Below the pieces are notes generated by a model that was not told the DNA's origin, made no database searches, and saw only the letters and a program-made list of their open reading frames with translations. This document shows positions 55,617 to 64,000 of a DNA stretch of 64,000 bases, one piece after another (position 1 is the first letter of the stretch; each line of letters starts with the position of its first letter). This DNA comes from Chrysemys picta bellii (taxonomy: Eukaryota; Chordata; Testudines; Emydidae), in the NCBI RefSeq assembly GCF_011386835.1, contig NC_088792.1, positions 236,040,394-236,104,393 of the forward strand, written 5' to 3'. A program made the translations under genes and the position numbers.

Positions 55617-58600
55617 TATAAATAATGAGAGGATCTACAGTTACATTAAAACAGATAAGATTATGAACCTTTAGGCTTCAGAGCATAAGCCAATTGCTAA
55701 ATGATGAGGTTAGAAAGAAAGTACTCCTATTGGCTGGTCATTCCTGTCTTATAGAGTAAGTGTAGAGATGATTACATAAAAAAAGAGTACAGGAAATGTG
55801 GCATTTGTTTCCTGGGGGGTGGTGCATGCTGGGATAGAAACAGGGTAGTCACATGTTACAGCTAGAGAACAGTAGGAAGTTCTGTTACCTTACTTCTGTA
55901 CATAGCTTCCATTCTCAGCAAAGGCTTATCATGAAACCAGTCTGCTCATCCATAAGATATTAGAATTCCATGTTTGTCCATTTTGGGTTCTCTTGCACTT
56001 TCATCTGAAAGCAGCTGAAACTGAACTAGGTTAGACTGACTGTCCGTCCAGTATGCCAATGGTCCAATTCTGCAACTGGAGCAGGAATGAGAGGGGGTGG
56101 TGGGTGGTGGTAAGCCACCTTTACATTCCCAATATTCTGGAGCAGCCAGGGGTCTGCCTAATGCCCAGTGTAAATTTTAGTAGCTTCAGGTCTGCTTTAA
56201 CTTATGCTCTGCTTCAAGGTTTCCTGTAGGCCCTGGAAAAAAGAGGTTCCTTGGACAATTCTCTTTTTTGCCCCTGGTATTCAAAAAACACAATCCCATT
56301 GTATATGATCTCCCAGTAAGAAACAACCCTGGACAATGCACAGCCTGGACCTAATTTACTTGGAATATTGTTTTTGGTTAGGATATTGTTATGGGAAAAC
56401 TGGGGTGTCTGGTCCCCCATAATAAACATTGCTCTTATAAATCAGTGATAATATCAGACATGGTATATTGTCATGGTTTCAAAAAATGCAATAAAAAGTA
56501 TATTTGAAAGAGTTAATGAGGGAATTCAAGAGTAATAAAAGATCACAAGACTAGTAGTTTAGCCTAGCCAAAGAAAATGGTGGTAAATTGTAACCAGGTG
56601 TTTTTATTTCCTGATTCTTGAAGTATTGCAAACTCAGTTTTCTGTGTTAGAAAGGACAATATGTAGCTCCATATGCAAAGAGCATTTGTCAGCTTCACCT
56701 AGACCTTTCAAGACCAAAGATTTACTACTTTAATCTCACCAACTATTTTAGTCAAATGGGCCAAGTTATTTGGAAATAATGTGGCTAGTGAATGAAAGCT
56801 GTTGTGGCTCAAGTGGTCAGATAAATATATCAAGTATTTTGCCTGTTAATTTGAATGCTATGTAGACTTGGATCTATACCAATCACTTTCTGTCTCACCA
56901 GATAACAAGTCTTACCTCAGCAATTTGGTCAGAATGTCAGTATACTCAGGCCCTTAGAACCAAGCTAGAGGCCCCCATCAGATTTCAATTTTAAATCACC
57001 ACTTCACTTTTTTTTTTTTAAATAACCTCTGTCTCATGAGGTTCAAGCACAGAAAGATTCCAGAACATAGTTAAGTGTTTCTTTCTTTAAATATGTCTAG
57101 AGGTCAGGTTACAATACATTTTATAGTAGTTGAATTTAAGGACTCTTTAGTTTTAATAAACTAGTGCTGTGCCCTGCCCCCTGGTAATGGAAATCAGAGT
57201 TCATTGCATTGAGAGCATAGCAAGTATTCTTATCTCCTTTTCAATTAGATTTAGGCTTCAGTTAAGAATTGGCCTCATTGAAAATGCTTCCCCCTCCACC
57301 CACTTTCAGGTCCTAGTTACTTAACCAGTTTGCTTCCTGTGATATGGTGTGTATCCCCTATGTCTGACTGGACCAGGAAGGATTTAAATCTTTTTCCTAG
57401 GCTGACAGAAAGTCCACCAAGCTTGCTGTATTGAGTCTAGAAAAGGGAGCTGACAGCTGTGCCTGCTAGGTTACTAGACAGTGAAGACAATAGCTGAGCC
57501 TCAGGAATGGGAAAGCCATAAAGCAGCTGAGGCTTCCAGTGATGCAAGGATGTGCTTCTGGGAAGGAAGAGAGGGGAAAAGCCTCATATTTAGGAGTTTC
57601 AGGGTAATTAATTCAATTAACATCTATTCAGTCCTTGGGTTTTGTACTAAACTGTTAGTTCTTGCCAGCTCTGGTGATATGGACACTAGTCTACCAGGAA
57701 ATGTGTTGGTGCCAACTTTAGGTAGTCCATTTGACATCAGTTAAATGGTAACAACTCTTGGTTGCTAATCTGGAGTAGAAGTTTAACTTTTGAGCCAGTA
57801 GGGAAAAGCTCTATCTATTAACCCTCAGAATCATCCTGTATGTCACTTTACAATTATATTTAAAAATATAAATAAAATTCATTTATTTGGTCCACACTGA
57901 GAAGTAGGATAATGTTTGGACAGGCTGTAGTTTGACTGACTTTTTTTTTTTTTTTTAAATGAATCCTTTTGGTTAGAAAGGGAAGAAAGATATGCACAAA
58001 GTTGAAAAGAATGTTAAGGTTCTGACAAAGAACAATGAAAGCAAAGAATTTCAGTCATGGGTGAAGCTAACCATATGTTTCCAACACTACCTGTTTTCTC
58101 ATGTTGAAGCTTCAGTCAGAAATCCTGAGCCCTTCCCATAGCAGGCACTTAACATTAAAAAATCTTAAGGTTAAGAAAGATCATGTTTGGGTTTATGTTC
58201 CTGGCATTGTTGGTTTAAAAGGTATGTTTGTAGGAAAGGAAGAAACTGAACTATAAATAACACAAGATTCATCTCTTCTATATCTTTCTAAAGATAGTCC
58301 AGAGAGCAGAAAGTGTTGTTCAAATTTAAGGTGAGGTTTTTGTGGAAAGTTGTGTGACATCCTTTCTTTTTCCAGTTCCGTTTTTTTACAAACAGTTGGA
58401 GAAATGTTTTCTTCTTGGGGAAATACAAATGTGATAGAACTGTGATAGACACAACACTAAAGCAGCTCCTTCCCCATGAGCATGTGGTGAATTCTTGGTA
58501 CCTATTAACTGTCACCCTATGTCCTACTGAAGTTTGTCTGCATTTTAAGCTGGGAGATGTGAATTCTAGCTCCAGCTACCTGGGCTAAGTCTGACTGAGT

Positions 58601-58620
58601 TACTGTGCTAAAAATAGTGT
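55617..58620. other. No gene recognised
   Basis: 3 kb of AT-rich unique-looking DNA. The 87-codon frame at 57481-57744 has no motif and no exon-like borders. Confidence 0.45.
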
Positions 58621-59164
58621 AGCTGCAGCACATGAGCTGGGGGGGGGGGCTAGCTGCAAGGGCACCATTTGGGGAGGGCTGCAGCAGCCCCAGTTAAGTA
58701 CAGGTAACTGGGAGCAACACTGCTTGCTCCTCTACCTCCTCCCCTCACCAGCTGGAAGCAATGTGGCTCACTCTTCTCCCTCACCTCCCTGGGCTGGCTT
58801 TTTTTTTTTTTGCTCAGCCAATAGGAATGCAGAGGTGTATCAGGCAGAGCCAATAGCAGGACTGGGAGCTTCTGCCGCATGTTTTTTTTTCCCCCGAATT
58901 CATTTTTCCTGAAACAAACAGGCTCAGGGGTGGGGGCAGAAGTTCTGGGGCTTAGGTCAGAAGATGCCTGCTGCAGATTTCATCATGATCTGCCATTCAC
59001 TTTCACATGGTGACATGTTACAAAGGCAGGAGCAAGCCCCCTGTGACACCAGTAGACACAGGGCTGCTCGGGAAAGGGAGGGGGCTGCTGTTGCCCCCTA
59101 ATGCCTCTGCTGCCCCAGACACATTCAGGGGATAATTATCCCCACTGATAGAAGTTTCAGGCTA
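58621..59164. repeat. GC/CT-rich unclassified block
   Basis: Starts with a G run (58638-58649). It contains 'CAGCCAATAGGAATGCAGAGG'-type promoter-like CCAAT words and poly-T/poly-C runs (58799-58812, 58882-58895). It is possibly a dispersed repeat; class unknown. Confidence 0.25.
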
Positions 59165-59900
59165 AAGCTGGGCTGCAAAAGCAGTCCTGAAGAATGACCA
59201 CCTGAGCACTTTTCCTGCTGTCAAAAAACAAACATGCTGTCACACCACAAATATTGTTTAATATAAACTTAAAACTTTTTTCTATTTTTTCCAATTTTGG
59301 GTGGGCAATGACAGTATCCCAGTGTGGCAATTTATTTTACCATCTAGTCCCACTTGTTTGAGTCTTTCCTTTGCCTATAATGGGTTTTGGGTCAGGTTAC
59401 CAGGTAGGGCCATATAGGCTATTACACACAAACGCTGATTCCTCTGTGAATGCTTTGATCTTGCCAAATCTCCCCAGGGTTGCACTTTTCTAGGACCTTT
59501 TTCCTCAAATGCCTTTTGAGGAGCTGCTGCTCCTTTACATATTGCGTGTATCGTTCTTCACTGCTTCCCTTACACAGCCATTTTATAGCTGTGTTCTGCT
59601 GCACTGTATCTCCTTCTCTTCCCACTGGTAAGCGATCTTAGCTCCTGTTTACTTACTCTTTAATATTTCTGAGGGTGGCAGAGTCTCACAAAATTGAGTA
59701 TCTGTGAATTTCATTGAAGTGATGTTTACACTCAAATCCTTCCAACTTAATCCTTTGTATTTATCATAACTATTTGTTTAAACCCATCAGTGCACATAAA
59801 CACAAAACAATCTGAACAATTTGTAACCCAAAATTTATTATAGATCCATGCTGCTAACATCATCCCTTAATTACACTCTATATAGTGACTTGTTAAGATT
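59165..59900. repeat. Unclassified ~0.74-kb sequence, copy A
   Basis: Closely matches copy B at 60500-61225 in the same orientation (offset about 1330-1340 bp throughout). Shared words include GGGTTGCACTTTTCTAGGAC (59476 here), 'CCTTTTGAGGAGCTGCTGC' and 'CTTAATCCTTTGTATTTATCAT'. It has no convincing frame, since stops occur in different places in the two copies. It is either a local duplication or two copies of one dispersed element. Confidence 0.75.
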
Positions 59901-60212
59901 TTTTTTTTAAATGTTGGTACCTCAGCTATTTTTGAGCCATCATTAATTTGACCCCCCTTCATTTGTTAATTTATGCACATACTTTGTCTCTAATACTACT
60001 TTCCCCCTTGACAAACTGTTAAATGTTCATCTTAACCCCTATAGTTTAGCTTCAGCTCATTTATGTTAGTGGTGAAAGATCAAGTTACAACACATAATCT
60101 GAAAATTTCTTTCATGATGAATTAGAATGATCTCCAAAAATATCACGCCCAAGAATAATCTAGATCATGCAGCCACTGTGCTGGCCCTGTATATTATGGA
60201 AACGACTTCAAG

Positions 60213-60245
60213 CCAGGGGTGCTGCACCCCCAGCATCCCTAGTTC
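60213..60245. repeat. hAT-like terminus scrap
   Basis: CCAGGGGTGCTGCACCCC followed by CAGCATCCCTAGTTCCA resembles the terminus of another hAT-type MITE. The rest is not seen. Confidence 0.3.
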
Positions 60246-60436
60246 CAGGATTTATAACTTATTTAAAAAAATTAAGTTATAAAACTGTAGACTACAAAAA
60301 AGGTTCCAAACCCTTTTTTAAAGGCTATGTATCTGACTGAAAATAGCTCTTGGACCAAGATTCCTGGGCACTAGTTGAAACCCAAACATTGGAGCACTAG
60401 GACATTGAAATTGAAATGAATTAAGCTGTAGAACTG

Positions 60437-60461
60437 TTTTTTTTTTTTTTTTTTTTTTTTT
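60437..60461. repeat. Poly(T) run, 25 bases
   Basis: Just upstream of copy B of the duplicated block. It could be a poly(A) tail on the minus strand, but no matching retroposed gene is recognised. Confidence 0.6.
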
Positions 60462-60499
60462 ATCAGTGTCTATGCTTGGATAAATGGAGAAAGTAAAGC

Positions 60500-61225
60500 A
60501 CAGCCAGGCTACAAGAGCAGTGCTGCAGAATAGAAAACCTGTAATCTTTTTCCTACTGTGAAGAAACAAGCATGAGCTGCCACCACCACAAATATTGTTT
60601 AAATTACACTTAAAACTTTCCAAATTTTTCCAACTATCTAATTTTGCAGTGAATAGCAATACCCAGTGTGGCCATTTATTCTACCATTTAGTCCCACTTG
60701 TCTGTGGGAGTCTTTTTTTTGCCAACAGTGGGCTTTAGGTCAGGTTCATAGGCTGTGACACAGAAACACCAATACCTCTGTGAATGCCTGGATTTTTACC
60801 AAATCTCTGCAGAGTGGGGTTGCACTTTTCTAGGACCTTTTTCCCAGATACCTTTTGAGGAGCTGCTGCCCCTCAACCGCTCCACTCAAGCCGCCATTTT
60901 GCAGCTGTCTGCTGTATCTCCTCTTCCAGCTGGTAAATATTCTTATCTCCCGTGGTACTTACTGTTTAACATTTGAGTGTGGCAGAGAATCACAAACTTG
61001 AGTATAATTAGTGAATTTCATGGAGATGTTTACTCTATCAAATCCTTACAGCAACACACTAGAAACCTCCTCCTTCCAACTTAATCCTTTGTATTTATCA
61101 TACCCTTCAGTGAACATAAACCTAAGCCAATCTGAACAATTTGTATGATTTGGCTACCAAAAATTGTTATAGATCTCTGCTGCTAACATCCATCATTTAA
61201 TTATACTCTAAATAATGATTCTTTT
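60500..61225. repeat. Unclassified ~0.74-kb sequence, copy B
   Basis: Direct-orientation partner of copy A with many substitutions and indels. It ends shortly before the hAT MITE at 61239. It holds a YY1-like word on the minus strand (CAAAATGGCGGC, complement near 60890-60902) that is decayed in copy A. Non-coding as far as I can see. Confidence 0.75.
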
Positions 61226-61238
61226 TAAAAGTATAGAC

Positions 61239-61655
61239 CAGGGTGGCCAACCTGTGGCTCTGGAGCCACATGTGGCTCTTCAGAAGTTAATATGTGGCTC
61301 CTTGTATAGGCACCGACTCTGGGGCTGGAGCTACAGGCGCCAACTTTCCAATGTGGCAGGGGTGCTCACTGCTCTGCCACAGGCCCTGTCCCCACTCCAC
61401 CCCTTCTCACCCCCTCCCCTGAGCCTGCCGTGTCCTCGCTCCTCTCCCCCGCAAACCTCCTGAACACCACAAAACAGCTGATTGGGAAGTGCAGGAAGGG
61501 ACAGGGAGGCGCTGATCGGCAGGGCTGCCCGTGAGCAGGTGGTGCTGGGCATGGGAAAACTGATTGGCGGGGGCTGCTGACGTATTACTGTGGCTCTTTG
61601 GCAATGAACATTGGTAAATTCTGGCTCCTTCTCAGGCTCAGGTTGGCTACCCCTG
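61239..61655. mobile_element. hAT-type MITE, reverse copy of the 4747 family
   Basis: The ends CAGGGTGGCCAACCTG and CAGGTTGGCTACCCCTG match those at 4747, in the opposite orientation. The flanking 8-mers GTATAGAC (61231-61238) and GTTTAGAC (61656-61663) agree at 7 of 8 positions, so the insertion is old enough for one change. Frames inside (61215-61463, 61331-61604) are shadows. Confidence 0.88.
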
Positions 61656-61663
61656 GTTTAGAC

Positions 61664-64000
61664 CATACTGTTAATAAAGAAAATTGTTTAAAATAGATTG
61701 GGCTACTTTTGGGCTAGTTTCAAAGTGACTGTGGACTATTGATGCAGTAGAAAATAGCCCCGGGAATCATGGTTAAAGTTGACCCCCCACCACCACCACC
61801 AAAATCTGAAATGGGGTCCTGGGTAGCTGCCAAAGGAGGTGCCTAGCATTGTGACAATAGGTAGTCTGGGAGGCAGCTAGGCTCCCCCACCCGAACCCCT
61901 TGCTTGTGCTGCCATAACTACCCTTTCTATTTATAATGTGGTAGCTTGATCAGATCTAGGACAACTGTCTCCTTGATCTGGGAATCAACCCCAAGCTCAA
62001 AGGGTAAACATACCATTATTCTGCTGTGAAAAATGTTGAGGCAAGCAAATTTCAGGTGTTCTTGATTTCATGAAAAATACTTTCATTGGTAAAATTTATC
62101 TCACATTTCCATGTTCATATCACTTAACCATGCTAGCTCTGGAAGAGTTTTTTACATTTGAGTATACAGGAATCCCCAGTTATTGTCTAAGGCTTGATTG
62201 CTTTCCTTTAGAAATGGAGTAAGGGAAATGGAATGGCAAAGAGGAATAAGCAACACAAAAGGAGGAAGAATAACCAACATGGTAAGTTTCGTAGGCATAA
62301 TATATTTAATTGCTTTGATTCTAGTTAGGTTTAGTGGCAGTTGCATGGCTTTAATTCAAGCTTCTTGTTGTGTAACAAGCTCAAACCATGGATAGCATGC
62401 CACTGCTACATCAACCATTTTCTCCATTTAGTGAAAGCCAGGATAAGCAAACTTTTCAAAATATACTGCAAGTCTCAATTTTTTAAAAAGTTTACTTTGG
62501 AATATTCCATCTACTGTGCTAATAAGGATCTTATTTTCAATGCTTAATGGAACAATGGATTGCATTTTAATAACTAAATGCTATAACTCCTGGTGGAAAA
62601 TTTTAAAGTGGTATACCCCTATTTTAAGATATGAAGTGGACTTTCTTTCATATAGCACACTAGGGACAACTCCCATGAGCTCCAGGATGGTAAGAGGCAG
62701 GAACCATGCCCTGAAGTCAGATATAATGTGGGAGGCAATGGAAACGTAGTCTGCCCTGAATCAGGGGCAATGTGTAGTTAAGCAAGGACCAAACTCTGAT
62801 GTAGAGTCACAGTTTGGTTCTTGGTTCCCCACTGCTCAATGGAGGAGTGAGCTGTGCCAGCCCTTTTCCCAGTGCAGCTTACTTTCCCCCTCAGCATTAG
62901 TGCTAGCTTAGCTGTGCTGATCAGTGCATTTAGAGAACCGTCAAAGCTCCATCCATTCACCACCACTGTCCACTCATTCCCCACCCATCTATGCAGGATG
63001 GTGAGCATCAACTCTGTGGTGGTTGATCACGCCCAACCCCTGTGCTGCTATATGCAGATAACAAACACAGAAGAGTAAGGGAGCTCCTTATTAGTGTCCT
63101 GCATGAGTGCACAGCCAGGGTCATGATCTGGCTCTAAACTGGTGTGAGTCACACATGAAGAGCCTGAAAATGGGATAAGGAGGAGTAAAGTAGGAAGTGA
63201 AGCTACTTTCACATTCTTACACCCTCCTCTTAGTTCCTTTTCTTACAGCACTCCTCTATTCTGTCCCCTTGACATGTGAATGATCACATTTTAGGCTCCA
63301 TTAGCTTCAGTTGCACTCTGAGGTGGTTTGTAAGTAAGTGAGAGTCTAAGTCTAAGGGAAGAAGACAAAGTTCTAATGTGTGGCCCATGTAAGGGCTGGG
63401 GAAGTTGTAAATTACATCAGCTTTAGTGTTCCTTAGACTCGCATCTGAAACTAGCTCTGAGTCTTTATTCCCTCTTGTATTATGCCACCCACACCATGTT
63501 GCTAGATGAAAATATAAAATAATAAACAATATGCTGGACTACTGTGGCAGTGAAGGGGTACATGGTAAATTGGCTCATTCATATGATTGCTGAACCAAAG
63601 GGACCAAATACAGGTTCTGTTCCAAGCCTACAAAAGAAATCATCCTCTCCTGTATGGAAAATAACCACAGAAATACTGCATTTAATTAGTATGTGGGAAC
63701 CCTTTATAGCAAATATGTTGAGAGGGAATGGAAGTTCTCTCTGCCCTGATACAAGCTTTTTTCTGCTTCAACTTCTATAGCTAATTGTGACTGGAATTGT
63801 GTTTTATGAGCCCAAGCTTTGTTTTACAGATTGCTACTATTGCCATCCATGGGTGGGTATCTTTGATGGGGCAGGATGTGTTTTCTTGTTGGCTATAGTT
63901 TTACTTCAGTTTTGAAGTTCCTTTGCCATATGGCATTATTTATTCAAGAGAAAAATATTAAGATTTTTTTTCCCCCCTGAAAGGGTTTTAAATAACTCTT
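61664..64000. other. No gene recognised
   Basis: AT-rich unique-looking DNA to the window end. The frames at 62152-63078 are short, motif-free and overlap others on the opposite strand. Confidence 0.45.

Overview
This window reads as a vertebrate, non-coding, repeat-rich nuclear stretch, most likely from a cryptodiran (hidden-necked) turtle. The pointers are a tRNA-derived SINE of the turtle CryI type with a CR1-derived tail (29871-30041), CR1 LINE fragments, a Penelope-like element with a GIY-YIG domain, many hAT-type MITEs, and Gmr1-like LTR retrotransposon material. The species call rests on recognising repeat families by eye. I see no host protein-coding exon, rRNA or tRNA gene. The short open frames are mostly shadows of GC-rich repeats.

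Layout. 1-8.8 kb: mostly unique-looking DNA with an L2-like LINE trace, short palindromic MITEs and one complete hAT MITE (4747-5185, 8-bp target duplication). 8.8-11.6 kb: a hAT-like element with GC-rich tandem repeats, a solo LTR inserted into the tip of a MITE, and a TIR element with TA flanks. 12.3-17.8 kb: the centrepiece, a Ty3/gypsy-type LTR retrotransposon (13290-17324) with both LTRs and a 5-bp target duplication, in which integrase lies upstream of reverse transcriptase-RNase H. This is the Gmr1-like order. Gag, protease and the integrase N-terminus are deleted, and pol carries two frameshifts. It sits inside what may be an older hAT-like element. 18.8-22.4 kb: a near-perfect 83-bp-arm palindrome made of Penelope-type ends, then a three-level nest with CR1 inside a solo LTR inside a Penelope-like element. 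24-30 kb: CR1 remnants and the CryI SINE. 30-44 kb: repeat-poor DNA with one hAT MITE (36077-36439). 44-56 kb: a MIR-type SINE, two hAT MITEs, several LTR-like blocks, a second TA-flanked TIR element, an old CR1/L3-like LINE and a composite MITE. 58-62 kb: an unclassified ~0.7 kb sequence present twice in direct orientation, about 1.34 kb apart, and another hAT MITE.

The most interesting signals are two. First, the integrase-before-RT element. Second, a short hairpin module (9-bp stem, 14-nt loop) found at matching places in three different LTRs, with an apparent compensatory base-pair change between two of them. I did not find a new gene system beyond these mobile-element features.
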